Shown here piece by piece: positions 1-12,868 of a stretch of DNA of 64,000 bases. The translations under genes and the position numbers were made by a program. Position 1 is the stretch's first letter. Each line of letters opens with the position of its first letter. Source of the DNA: Proteromonas lacertae (taxonomy: Eukaryota; Sar; Bigyra; Opalinata; Proteromonadidae). A model generated the notes under the pieces. It was not told the origin of the DNA. It worked only from the letters and a program-made list of their open reading frames with translations, and made no database searches. The DNA is taken from positions 62,001 through 126,000 of the forward strand of contig NGBS01000587.1 of NCBI GenBank assembly GCA_002245135.1. Direction: 5' to 3'.

Positions 1-1077
1 GGTATTTCTATTATTATATACATAATTACTTAATACTATTCTTCATATTAACTTCTTCAGTATTTCTATCTCTAAATACTTCATCAAATACTTCAACCGG
101 TAATGGATAACTTAGAACATTATTAATTATTTTATTCTTTCCTTTTCGTTGTATTGTTTCATAGAATAAGTCTTTTAGTCTTTCATATTCTTCATTGGAT
201 GCTTCTTTTATTCCATCTATTTGTGATATAATATAATATAATATAATACTAAGTGTGACTTTATTCAAAAAACAAACACTTAAATAGTATTTTGTATCTT
301 CATCTTTAACATTTTGAACAATATTTATGTAATCTGAATATGATGATAAATCTGATATTACTGGATATTCATAATATGCTAATTTGTAGAATTCTTTTTT
401 TATTATCACATTTACTGTAATGATTGGCGGTTTGAATATATTACTGTGTTTTAATAGTAAATCAAATACATTCAAATCATTATCTGCATTTTTTAAATCT
501 TTTATTATTGGAATATATTTAGAAAGATAATTTATTTTAGAATTTTCTATATACTCTTCCAATACATTTCCAAGCATTACAAAATCAGTTTTATATTGAA
601 ATAATGGCTTGAGTTTTTTAACTGAATCTAATGGAATATCAAAACCAGATTTTAGAAGTGTATCATTGTTATATATGTAATATTTCCCACTATCTGATAA
701 TTTATACCCATTTGCAGATTGTAGAATGTTATTAGACTTTACAGAAGTGTGACATAAACCACATTCATGTAGAAAATGCAATGCATTTAATACCGGATAT
801 AACCACATCATTAAGTGCTATTAACGAATTATAGAATGATAGTAATACCTCTTCTGTCCTTTCTCTCATTGGAACAGAACTTAGATTTCTATTACATTTT
901 ACTGTAGAATAATATAAATAACTATCGTCTTTAATAGTTCTACAGTACTGATTGAGGTAATCTGTTTCGAAATTCACAATCGAGTATATCTATGGCTATA
1001 TAAAAGTAAAATACATAAAATTCGTTTGGAGTTCTTGTCAGTCCTATTGGAATTATGGTCTTTACATACTCCATCAT
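1..1077 (-). CDS. Pseudokinase-like protein, 3' end beyond window
   Basis: Start ATG at 1077. Three short introns keep one frame: 990-1014 (25 nt), 818-848 (31 nt) and probably 8-36 (29 nt), so the stop at 26-28 would lie inside an intron and the gene would continue past the left edge. The product has a kinase-like C-lobe start (LNALHFLHECG, then CHTSVKSNNIL where active kinases have HRDLKxxN, then KLSDSGKY at the DFG position). The catalytic Asp of the HRD loop is absent, so a pseudokinase is inferred. The downstream region (YEYPVISDLSSY...) loosely resembles the post-kinase part of the gene at 12869-15099, so it may belong to the same pseudokinase-LRR family; LRRs, if any, would lie outside the window. 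Function unknown. Confidence 0.6.
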
Positions 1078-1158
1078 TAAAATATTCTTAATACAAAAAC
1101 TATGAAACGGTAATAATTTTCAAAACAAAAAACTAAGTGACATAAATACAAATTTAAC

Positions 1159-2076
1159 TTAAAATAATGGTGTCTGTCCCATATTCAAAGGCACAGTTCT
1201 TTGCATTGTATTATTGTCTTTTGTATAACACAAATTTGACATACTATTTATTGTTGAAGTTTTATCTTTATTCCAGTCTTCCAATAACCTCTGTTTCTTC
1301 ATCTCACATCTATATCTTTCGATACACCCATTCTTCAATGTTCCTCTTTCACACAATTCGGGTGTATTTAATTCAACTTTTTCTGGCTCAAGTCTGATGT
1401 AATTTCTATTCAATATTCCTCCATTACGTTTCATCATATAATCAATTCTTTCATTCTTTTCATTATAACTAGGAGGCCAATTCTAATAATAAATATATTC
1501 AATATTAATCTATACTTTTTGTGTTTTAGATATAAAGCCATGTTGAATTAATGCTGTTGTGCCTGGTGGAGCTGGTTTTAAATGAGCTCTTTGCTCCTTC
1601 ACGGGGATTTCTCTTTGCCATGGTGCAATTACTTTAGCACTATCAGCATTGTATGTAGATGATTGTGAATTGGATGATTTGATGGTACAATTTGGATTAA
1701 GATTGGAATTATAGTTATTTGGATATAGTTTTACTCCTCTTTGTGTGATTTCTGTTCCACATTCTAATAATCTTTCAGGAAAATGTTTCTTTTCTATAAG
1801 AATTGGCTAAATATATATATTATACCTGTTGTTGTATCAGGTGGAAGTTCTTGTTTAACATGCTTCATTCCTCTTGGTTGCCATTCATAATCATAATTAG
1901 GTTTCTATAATAAATGAGACAATTCATACTCTAAAAGATTTTTGTGGTTTATATTCATTTAGAGGACTATTGCAGAATTGAGGGAATCCACCTTCACCAA
2001 AAGCGGATCTTTGTGTAAGATGAACTTTCTGTGTATAATGAATACCTGGCGTTGAATGTTCTATTGTGTAAGGCAT
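1159..2076 (-). CDS. Uncharacterised 275-aa protein, four exons
   Basis: I do not recognise this gene. ATG at 2076, stop at 1159-1161. Introns at 1905-1929 (25 nt), 1794-1825 (32 nt) and 1483-1515 (33 nt) all follow GTA...TAG, and the joined frame gives exactly 275 codons. The protein is basic and rich in Pro, Asn and Lys, has no signal peptide or membrane span, and carries short turn-like motifs (HSTPGIHY, LKPAPPGTTALIQHGF, WPPSYNEK). Such short proline-dotted proteins occur among axonemal microtubule-associated proteins, and the window has other flagellar genes, but that is only a guess. The exon structure is well supported; the role is not. Confidence 0.6.
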
Positions 2077-2168
2077 TAAAAATGAGAAATAAAGAAAAAA
2101 ACGGTCTCAAACAAGTGTCAAACCTACATAAACAATGAAAAATTAAAAATCAAAGTTAAATTAACTCT

Positions 2169-5100
2169 TTAATTATACATTGTGATAACATTAGTTTGAT
2201 TACCTCTTATTAATACACAAGGAGGCTTAATATTTGATAAAACATACAACAATATCAGATATAGAGCTGGATCTTGCTGTATTTTAGGAATAGTCATTGA
2301 AATAAATACTAAAGCTGCATCTTTAGATTCAGAAGCAATAACTTCGCCTATATCAATTTTCTTCTGAATTTCATGTTCATACTCATCAATCCTCTTATAA
2401 CTCTCCCAAATCCATTTATATTTATGATAACAACTCTCAGGAGGTTTTTTCCCTTCAGTTTCACTACCAGAATCCTTCTTTGTATCACCATCATTATCTT
2501 CATTTCCACTCGATTCTTTACTATTTGTACTATCTGTTCTAAAGAAGGATGATATATTACAATGGTGCTTTTTGGGTACATATTCAACAGGTGATACTTC
2601 AGCATCAATTCTTAATTTCTTTAATAAATTATTCATTTGTCCAATTTGTTTGATTGATTTTTGATGTGCAACTAATAATTTGATTCTTAACCTAGAATGT
2701 TGATATTCTTTGGATAATGTAAGAATATAAGGTATCAATTAAATCAGAAATTAAAGAAAATATAAATATTATAATATATATAAAAGGATATTACTGTAAA
2801 ACCACCATCATCAGCTAACCACCATATATCAATATAACTAGTCTTTTGAACAATATATACATTGGGAGATACTGGAGAGATTTCATCTTCATCTAAATCT
2901 AACTCCGTATCACTCGTAATTGCATTTGATTCATCCACAGAATTTGATTGGTTTATTGTACATTTTGAATTTGGTAACATCTTCGAATAACTGTTCTTTA
3001 AACATGCAAAATGATTACTTCCTCTAATCAACATAACACAACAATATAAATCAAATGCATCTTCAATCATACCAAAGTAATTCTCCACTATGTCACTGTT
3101 GATTTTTAATAAATCAGGTAAATCTTCAAGGAATTTTAATACCAAAGTATTTGGACGAATATTGGGATATCCTGATGATTGTAATAGAGATAATGAACCT
3201 TCACGCATTCTATATAATAATAATAATAATAATATTTAAATAAATAAATATACGATTTTGCAGCAACAGGAACATATACAGCTTTTATTCTATTCTGTTG
3301 TAATATCTTCTTCTTTCGATGTTCTAAAATGTTTCTTTTATTTATTTCTAATCGTGTACTGGTATGAATTTCAGGGAAGTATAAATCTCTTACTGATCCA
3401 ATATGAACCTCACCAACTACTACAATTCCATTACCTTTTCTTAATGCACGAATGAAGTATAATATATTCAAAGATTCTTCTACTGTTGGATCACATACGA
3501 TTAAATATTGTGGTCTATATACTTTGATATTACTAGCACTCTATATATATATAATATATAAATGAAATAGGATATACAATATTTGCTACATTTTCTATTG
3601 CACTTTTGGCTCTATTTATATAATAATTATTTTTATATACAATCTATATTTATATCCTTCTGATGAAGTTCCAAATTCCTGTGAATGAGTTCCTAACCTT
3701 TTTAATATCAAATAAACAGCTCCAGCTACAAGTAACACAATTATGCCAATTACAAAATTAATCAATAAAATAACCACTATACATCCAATAGAAGCCAGTA
3801 AACTCAAATATTGATTGTAATATTTAAAAGATGGTCTCCAACCAGGACTTTTACTAAAAGACGCAGAAAAACATGCAAAATTAGTAATAGCATAAACAGT
3901 AAGTAAAGTAATAGAAACAAAAGACGATAATATATTGATATTACTAAATGGAATAATAATCATTCCAATTATTGTTGTTACAATATGAGCTAAGATAGGT
4001 ACGTTGTTTTTATTGACTTTTTCAAAGTAATGTAATAACCAAAACAATCTATCTTTACCCATCGCTTGTAACAGACGTGGAGCACCTTCTAGATTATTGT
4101 GAGCTGTAGCTAAAGCTGTTGCAAATGTGGCTAAATAGGATAACCATGGAACTGCTGAGATATGAGCAAATATGAATGTGTCATATAATAATCCATATAC
4201 TTTACCATCACTACCAAAACTGACACTTACAGAAAGATAGTTAAAGAAAAAAACAATAATAAAAATAATAAATAAAAAAGGATATGATTACATGTAAAAG
4301 ATAAAATCATACATACTAAAAAATATACAATAAAACATGTGATGATTGACAAAAAACTACCTTTCGGTAATGTTTCAGATGGATTCTTCAAACAACCACT
4401 AAAATTTGGTCCTGTCATAATACCAGTAGCAGCAGGAAAGAACCAAGCCACAGCTTGAATATAAGAAGTTTCAGTAAATTTCCCAATAAATGGATCATCT
4501 ACTGAAATGTTACTCATTCCTTTCCAATCAGATTCTAAATTGTCTGTAATATTATGATAACCGTGAAATCCATATTGTTTTGTTTGATCTGTTGGGTTTA
4601 AGAATGTACCAATAAAGAAGGAAGACAATCCTAAGATCGTGAATAAGATATATATATATTGCAACTTTACGAAAAACTTCCTTCCTAAAATTGATAGGAA
4701 TAAAAAAATAAATAAGATAATGTAAGAGATTAATAAGTAATCACCATCGTGGCTGATTATTTCAAAATCATACTATATAATAATAATAATAACAAATAAT
4801 AAATACTAAAATAAATATTTGTAAACTAATTCCAACTATATTTAAACAACCTGAAAATATATTGGCAAAATAAAAAAGAATTCCAATTGCACCACCAAAT
4901 TCTGGTCCTAATTCTCTACTGGTAAGGAAATACGCTCCTCCTACTTCAATCTATTCAATAATAATAAAGTAAAAATATATATATATATATAATATACTTG
5001 ACCGTTTGTAACCATAGCAGACATTGAAATTGTAGTTAAAAATGTGATTGAATAACTTAATACTATAATTGATATCATTTTGTATAGACCACTGTAACCG

Positions 5101-5572
5101 ACTAGAATACCACATCTTAAAAATAAAACAATATTGAAGAGGTAAAAAAATAATAGAATTATGAAAACTATAATATCTATTGTTTGAATGTAATACAAGG
5201 GGAAAAAAAGATATATTAAGTACACATCTCAAATACACTCCTCCAAACCAATGAATTGTTCTTCTTCTGTCATCATCATCGATATATTCCTCATCAACTG
5301 ATTTCCTTCTCTTATTCTGCTTTGCTTTAATATCCTAATTCCTTATATTACTCAAAAATACCATTTCTTCTTTGTTTTGGTCAGGTTGTACAAATATTGA
5401 AGTAACTTGATAATCTCTTTTTTGTCTTAAATCCTAGCATATCATACAACAATAGCAATACTTGCAACGTTGGCCTATTAGCTTCTTTTCCCTTCTTATA
5501 AGTCTTCGGTGTTGGAAGTGTCTCCAAATAGTCGATATTAGGTATCAAATTGATGCTGTCATTCCTAGACAT
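2169..5572 (-). CDS. SLC12-family cation-chloride cotransporter
   Basis: Electroneutral cation-Cl cotransporter of the plasma or endomembranes (NKCC/KCC superfamily). Family signatures: VYLRCVLN at TM1, [47 protein letters not shown], the substrate-path motif [37 protein letters not shown], and C-terminal [33 protein letters not shown] and IPYIL. Ten introns are inferred. Seven are short GT-AG introns (5434-5461, 5335-5361, 4951-4997, 4773-4806, 3612-3640, 3541-3577, 3210-3253). Three begin ATATC (5142-5214, 4227-4285, 2739-2791; see separate entries). With all ten removed the length is 2,973 nt, an open 990-aa protein. An acidic linker (around 2880-2960) sits in the cytosolic C-terminus. NKCC versus KCC subtype cannot be decided here. 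It diverges from the SLC35 gene, start to start 131 bp. Confidence 0.9.
2739..2791 (-). other. AT-AA intron of SLC12 gene (U12-type signals)
   Basis: A 53-nt intron starting ATATCCTTTT, with a branch-like TTTTCTTTAAT 12 nt before its end at GATTTAA. It joins DDGGFTV to LIPYIL, matching the family pattern GGLTLLIPYLL residue for residue. No AG lies near the needed junction, and the AC six nt further on gives the wrong frame. It ends in AA, like the intron at 4227-4285. Confidence 0.65.
4227..4285 (-). other. AT-AA intron of SLC12 gene (U12-type signals)
   Basis: A 59-nt intron starting with the full U12-type 5' signal ATATCCTTT, with TTTCTTTAAC (branch consensus TTCCTTRAY) 14 nt before its end at CTGTAA. 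It interrupts the codon between SFTCN and [11 protein letters not shown]. Only an AA end keeps the frame; the AG one base downstream breaks it. If the assembly carries a 1-nt error, an ordinary AT-AG end is possible. Confidence 0.65.
5142..5214 (-). other. AT-AC intron of SLC12 gene (U12-like)
   Basis: A 73-nt intron beginning ATATCTTTTTTT and ending TTTTTTTAC. Removing it joins ...VYLRCVLN to [11 protein letters not shown], matching the SLC12 TM1 pattern VRCMLNIWGVMLF without gap. A GT-AG alternative starting at nearby GTACTT would lose the conserved RC.LN motif and insert about ten hydrophobic residues. The 5' end differs from the U12 consensus ATATCCTTT at one position. No convincing branch element is visible, so assignment to the minor spliceosome rests on the termini, the 5' sequence and the greater length. 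Confidence 0.65.
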
Positions 5573-5703
5573 TGTTTCTATTTAATTTTAGAAATAGATT
5601 AAATCTAAAATTTAGAAAAACAATATCTTTCTTTAAAATACCCAAAACATATGTTCAAGGATCTTTTCAAAATGAAACGGAATTAATTTTGGAATAAGAA
5701 ATA
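5573..5703. promoter_or_regulatory. Divergent promoter between SLC12 and SLC35 genes
   Basis: 131 bp separate the two divergent start codons, so the core promoters of both transporters must lie here or inside the genes. The stretch is AT-rich with no recognised binding site; the role is inferred only from gene orientation. Confidence 0.3.
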
Positions 5704-6787
5704 ATGGCTCATTTGTATTACAGTGTGTATATTTTCCTAGCACAAAAGCTGGTCTGTACTCAATTACAATATATGTTGCCTTATGGACTTTGTATAACTT
5801 AGTAGCAAAACAAGCTTATTTAAAGGAAGATAAAAAAGATCTTCCATATAACAAATTGAGTTTAGTTCTTTTTACAGAAATAGCCAAGTGTGTAATGGGT
5901 ACCATTTATTTCATATTCTTTGAATCGTATTATTGATATTTACCTTTGCTAAATAGAGACTCCGCTGGACAAGTAGAAAAACCAATGGCTCGTGCAACAA
6001 GATTAATTAAATTATTTCCCCAAGGATTGTTTTTAGCAGTTGCTGGTATTAATTAAGTAATATATACTTTCTAGCTATTATATATCTTGTATACAACTAT
6101 ATGCAGTATGTAACAATAAAAATATTCGATCCAGCAACAGCAACAACATTGTTGAATATCAAAGTGTTGTTTACTGGTGTATTAATTCAATTGTTCTTTT
6201 CAAAACGATTAACTAAATTGCAGTGGGGTGCTCTCTGCTTATTATTATTCGGTTGTGTTGTAGCACAAGGTCAAGGATCTTTAAAAATCACAGAAACACT
6301 TGGATTAATCTACATCTTAATTCAAGCTTTTTGCTCAAGCTTAGGTGGTGTATATTTCCAATGGACGTTACAGCGTAAGGAAGTATTGAAATTTGGTTTA
6401 TGGGAAAAGAATATTTGGTTATATTTCTGGGGAACTGTTGTAAATTTGATATATTCAGCTGTAATGGCAAGAGAAATATTTACTTATGAACATACAATGT
6501 TATATGATAGATATACACTGTATATGGTATTATGTAATAGTTTTGCTGGATTTTCTACTTCATTTTTGTTAAAGTACTTGGATGCTGTTATGAAAGAGTA
6601 TGCTAATGCTATTACAATGGCAACCACAGCAATAATGCAATCAATCTTGTTGGGATTACCATTTTATATAAGTTTATTAATTGGTATTGTAATAGTCACA
6701 GTATCTTTGTTGTTGTATCAAAGAGAAGAAAATGTAGTTGAATATAAAGAAATATCTAAGGTAGATGAAAAACAAGAAGATGTTTAA
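5704..6787 (+). CDS. SLC35A-type nucleotide-sugar transporter
   Basis: Golgi/ER multi-pass antiporter importing a nucleotide-sugar for glycosylation, of the CMP-sialate/UDP-galactose transporter family. Exons: 5704-5714, 5741-5926, 5957-6045, 6075-6787, giving 332 aa. The three introns (26, 30, 29 nt) are short GTAT...TAG. The splice after GCTG, not at the nearby AAGTAAT, restores AIIYLVYNYMQYVTIKIFDPAT, the conserved family segment before the LLNIKVL helix. Further signatures are QWGALCLLLFGCVVAQ, the SLGGVYFQWTL loop, NSFAGFSTSFLLKYLDAVMKEYANAI and a terminal TM. The C-terminal tail is charged and cytosolic. The sugar specificity cannot be read from the sequence. Confidence 0.88.
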
Positions 6788-6854
6788 TTTAGATAATTCT
6801 AATGAATATATATTATGATTAATGTTTGTTTATTATAAAGATCTATATATTTAA

Positions 6855-7060
6855 ATGTCATTTTCTAATATTAATAAAATTATATTAATAACGATATTTG
6901 AAGATGAAGAAATAGAGATAATAAGTGAAAAGGGATTAATAATGTTAATTGAAAGATTATAAAATATTATAAATAGTTAAAAATACTGAATCTGTCAAGA
7001 AATAAATTGAATGAAAGAGAACTTATTTTTTGTTTTTTATGTTTCATCAATAACAGTAAA
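6855..7060 (+). pseudogene. Decayed LRR relic
   Basis: Broken reading on the plus strand recovers EIEIISEKGLIMLIERL, then after stops and a frame change NKLNERELIF. The same words occur in the LRR ends at 12869-13162 (MSEKGLKILIEK ... GNELDESELRL) and 24341-24523 (MSEKGLEMLIERL ... GNELNERELIL). This is a small fossil of the pseudokinase-LRR family lying between two convergent genes. The rest of 6788-7209 holds no gene. Confidence 0.6.
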
Positions 7061-7209
7061 AGAAAATATAAATTTAAGATAATTTTTAGAAATTTTATAG
7101 TGTTGAATAACTATATTATTATTATTGATATTTTGTTATTTCTTTCATTTATTCTACTAGAAAACACAATTCTATTCAAAAATAATTATTTTCAGAGTCA
7201 TTTAATTAT

Positions 7210-9049
<1,840 letters not shown>

Positions 9050-9300
9050 TTTAAAGTTGATTCTAAAAGAGCTGAAAGATGATTGGACAAAATCAACTTT
9101 CTAGAAGATTTTTTGAAACGATCATAATTTCAATAGCTTTTGGGTTTCTTATTTTCTTTGTTTATTTAAAGACCAAAATACAAATTTATTAAAAATTATA
9201 ATAATAACTACCTTTTTTTATTAACATATTAAAAATCTTATTTTTATTAATCTTATATATTTCTTTATAATTTATTTATTTATTTCTTTTTTATTATTAT

Positions 9301-10308
9301 TTATTTTGGAACTATTGGAGGTGGAAGATGTAAGTATTCATAAACGATATAAGAAGCTTTGTGACGAATTGATCTAGTATACTTTCTCCAAACTGCATTC
9401 AAATTAGTACTACCTTTTCTTATACATTCTTCTATTTCTTCAGCACATTCTTTCACATCTTCAGCAGTGTAATGTGTATATTCGACTAGTGTGGCATTCC
9501 ATTCTTCTAATCTTTCATATCTGTTAGCTAAATATAAACAAGCTGCAGCTAATTTGGAAGGTAAGTATTTAAGCAATGAATATTCTTGTTGTGTCCTTTC
9601 TGCTATGAATTTCACTACACTTTCATATTCTTCAGATTGATGAGCTGCTTTTAAATAACGAGTTAAAAATCTGAAAAGTGAGGCGATTGTTAAGTCAAAT
9701 CCTAAAACATTACACATGTGTCCTTCCATTTTCTTTATATCTTCTCTTGAATATGATTTATCTGTGATATAAACAAAATCTCTAATTTCTGGGAAGTATA
9801 TTTCTTCATATTTTGATGCAATTAACATTGCTGTTACACCTACTAATTGTAATTTCTTTCTTTCAATCTGTTCTTTTTCTAAAAATCGATCTATGTAATT
9901 CACGGTTAGGTAAAATGTTTCTGGTTGTAATTTGAATTTATAATGAACATCTACAAGCCAATCTATAAGGACAGCTCTCATTTTTTTATTAATTTCTTTT
10001 TGATACATCATATATTCCGGATTAGGGCAAAACTTTGATTCTACTTCTGAGTAGTAATTGTAGATTGATGTGGCATATTCAGGACAGAGTAATGGTTGAC
10101 CAATATCAGCTTTATCCAAATCTGTCATTGGTGTTGATTCTATTGCAGGTCGTCCTACGAACTGTGATGGTTTTTTATCTGCTTTTTTACCAATTTGATC
10201 TGTTAATCTCACATTTGAAATATCTCCAAGAACTGTTCTTGGCGCTGTGTTCTTACGACTAATAATAGGTTTCTGAGATGGTAATTGTCTACGAGAAGCG
10301 ATGTACAT
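9301..10308 (-). CDS. B-type cyclin
   Basis: Mitotic cyclin of 335 aa, intronless, regulatory subunit of CDK1. The N-terminus has a destruction box RTVLGDISN (RxxLxxIxN), the APC/C degron. The cyclin N-box includes KMRAVLIDWLVDVHYKFKL with the MRAILxDW hallmark and YLTVNYIDRFL, then KLQLVGVTAMLIASKYEEIY. The C-terminal cyclin fold follows (LFRFLTRYLKAA, LPSKLAAACLYLANR). Length and motif order fit cyclin B; A-type is less likely because the box and MRAVLIDW context are B-like. Confidence 0.93.
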   Translation of the reverse strand: MYIASRRQLPSQKPIISRKNTAPRTVLGDISNVRLTDQIGKKADKKPSQFVGRPAIESTPMTDLDKADIGQPLLCPEYATSIYNYYSEVESKFCPNPEYMMYQKEINKKMRAVLIDWLVDVHYKFKLQPETFYLTVNYIDRFLEKEQIERKKLQLVGVTAMLIASKYEEIYFPEIRDFVYITDKSYSREDIKKMEGHMCNVLGFDLTIASLFRFLTRYLKAAHQSEEYESVVKFIAERTQQEYSLLKYLPSKLAAACLYLANRYERLEEWNATLVEYTHYTAEDVKECAEEIEECIRKGSTNLNAVWRKYTRSIRHKASYIVYEYLHLPPPIVPK

Positions 10309-10469
10309 GATTAAAAAATGAAATTAAAAAATGAAGTTATTTTGAAAATTCAAACTGTCATATTTACAAACTGTCATTTTTCATCAACTGTGTGTAACGG
10401 ACGATAATAACAACCACAAAATATATATAAAAATAATAATCTGAATAAGAAGAAAATAATAAGAGAAAG

Positions 10470-11892
10470 TTATTTAGCAGCATCTCGGCCCTTTAAAGAT
10501 AAATCCTTTGCACAGGTCCAAACTCGGCATGTATTATCTTTAGAGCCAGTGATGATTGTATCTCCTTCATAATTAAATGCACAACTGAAAATTTCATCAT
10601 TATGACCATCTAATGTTTGTAAACAATCTCCTGTCTCACTATCCCATATTCTAGCAGTTAAATCAGAACTAGCAGTCAATACACGAGTACCTTGTGGATT
10701 AAAACATATCTATTTAAAATAAAATGAATAATTAAAAATAAAAAATACTTTTGATATTTCATCACTATGTCCCATCAATATTGAGGTACAATTAAAAGTA
10801 GCAGTATTATATATTCTAGCACTAGCATCTGCAGAACATGAAGCAAATTTAGAACCAGTTGAGTTGAAACAGACATCTAATATTTCATCATTATGTCCTC
10901 TCACCGTCTTAACACATTGTCCTTGAGCTATATCCCACACTTTAACAGTTCTATCAATAGAACCACTAATACATAAGTCACCAGCATAATTGAATTGAGT
11001 TGCACAAATTTCAGCATTATGACCACATAGTGTATGTATGCATCTACCACTCTTAATATCCCAAACCTTTAACGAATGATCAAACGAACCAGTCACTACT
11101 TTATCACCAACAGTATTAAAATGCAAACTGACAATTTCTGCAGAATGACCTAATAGTTTATGTATTTCTTGTCCTGTTTCTACATCCCATACAATAGCAG
11201 TGTGATCCATTGAACCTGTTACAAATACACGTCCTTTTGGATCGAAGGATATACAGACAATTTCAGTTTCATGTCCACTATAAGTGTGATATAATGTACC
11301 TGTATTAGCATCCCATAATTTAGCTGTTTTATCGAAACTTCCTGTTACGATTTTGTCACCGTATGGATTATTGAAAGATATAGCGTATACTACGTTCTTA
11401 TGACCTGTGAGACATAATAATTCATCTCCTGTGTAGGTATTCCATACTTTACAAGTTCGATCATAACTGCCTGTTATGAATCTATAAGAAAATATATTAA
11501 TATATAGATATAGATACTTATCTCCTGATTTATTAAAGGCACAGTTAGTTAAAGGAAGGATGTGAGCTCTTAAGATCTTGTGAAGATAGAAGTTACAATT
11601 ATCTTTTACTTTCAGTTTGTCAATAAGTACTATAATTATAATATAATTAACTATACATTTCACTAATTTCTTGATTTTTGGTTTTAAAGCCTCTCCTATC
11701 ATTGGTTCTTCATAAATAATTTGGTTAGCAGTTGATTCCAAGTCACTCCTACATAATATTATTCCATTTACTATACTCTGGTGATAAATTTAGAAGATCT
11801 ATAGACTTCTGTCCTTCTGTACCGTCACTACGACGATATTCCAATATTATTCCTGGAGGGTAGTAACGTAATAAAAATCTTTTTAATTTCAT
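10470..11892 (-). CDS. DAW1: Dynein assembly factor with WD repeats (DAW1/WDR69)
   Basis: Cytosolic factor (Chlamydomonas ODA16) that loads outer-arm dynein onto IFT for delivery into flagella. Five exons; introns 11749-11776 (28 nt), 11630-11656 (27), 11482-11517 (36) and 10710-10748 (39) restore a 430-aa frame. The N-terminus [15 protein letters not shown], the linker [19 protein letters not shown] and [13 protein letters not shown] follow human DAW1 almost word for word. Seven or eight WD repeats follow ([43 protein letters not shown] and so on), the last ending in [12 protein letters not shown]. Three introns are multiples of three and partly lack stops, so unspliced reading adds spurious residues. 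Presence of this gene implies a motile flagellum. Confidence 0.94.
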
Positions 11893-12065
11893 TCAAATAA
11901 AAGCAATTAACGAAAATTAGTTTTTAAAAAACCTCAAATAAAACTCGGCTTGGTGTATTTTGGTGTATTACTAAATTCTAACACAACAAACACTGAATTA
12001 CATTATAGTATAGTGTATATGAATTTATATATAAGTTAATAAGTTCTTGTAGATAGATTAATTTC

Positions 12066-12660
12066 TTAATCTAGAGTTTCTTCTGTTTGTAAATCTTTTG
12101 CTTTTAACTTTAACAATCCATTTTTATCTATATTAACTGTACATTTTATTTTATATTTAACTGCTCTATTATTTGGATGATTTTTATCAATATGAAATGG
12201 TTTTGATATTAATTCTTTTTTATCTTCACCTTCATAAAGTATAAAGTCCATACATTCCTGATTATCTTCATAAGTACCAAATATTACAACTGGTGGGTTT
12301 GCAAGCGGAATAGAAGTGTTTTTCTTAATAAATTCTTCATAACCATTTACTCCATTGGTAATCACATCTGTAAATATACTATATGATACTACATCACATA
12401 CTGTAAATTGTAAATCTTTCGCATTTGCATATAGTGTTGCTCCTTCAGCTACTACTTCATTTGGATTAATATCCAAACATATCTTAGTCGATGTAAATTT
12501 ATCAATTAGTAATTCTTGAATTTTCTTTATTCTACTTGATCCACCTACTAATACAACTCTATCAATATATGATTCTTCTAAATTTTAATGTCTTGAAATA
12601 AATATAATGATTCATTGATCAATTTCACTAAGCCTTCACAATTTCTTGAAGATCTGCTTA
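12066..12660 (-). pseudogene. HSP70 fragment
   Basis: Only the end of the nucleotide-binding domain and the start of the substrate-binding domain remain. Readable parts are CEGLVKLINESLYLFQDI (family: lid before strand), RVVLVGGSSRIKKIQELL (signature DVVLVGGSTRIPK), DINPNEVVAEGATLYA (INPDEAVAxGAA), and a divergent beta-sandwich ending KAKDLQTEETLD. A one-base frame change lies near 12,590 between QDIK and LEES. The ATPase N-terminus and helical lid are missing, and no start is visible upstream. Probably a truncated, non-functional copy; a divergent short Hsp70-like protein is less likely. Confidence 0.7.
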
Positions 12661-12868
12661 ATATTCACCATACACCTTAATTATTTGATATTCTATCATT
12701 AAATAATATGTTTTGTAAGTTTATAATACATATTTTTGTCTCTATTGAGAGAAAAGTGAAAAAAGCTTGAGAAAGAAAGCTTGATCAAATTTAAAAATAG
12801 AATTTATTATGAAGAATATAAACAAAATTACACTATCAAATACATAATAAGTATAATTGAACAGTTAA

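Noticed and set aside
5144-5229. A GT-AG intron at SLC12 TM1 starting GTACTTAATATATC.
   Set aside because: It would replace the conserved RC.LN motif by about ten extra hydrophobic residues; the AT-AC junction fits the family exactly.
6823-6830. TGTTTGTT downstream of the SLC35 stop (also minus-strand copies at 11985-11992 and 22161-22168), recalling the Blastocystis polyadenylation motif.
   Set aside because: Distances to the stops vary (36-74 nt), most genes here lack it, and every well-read gene has its own encoded stop. In DNA this AT-rich three copies can be chance.
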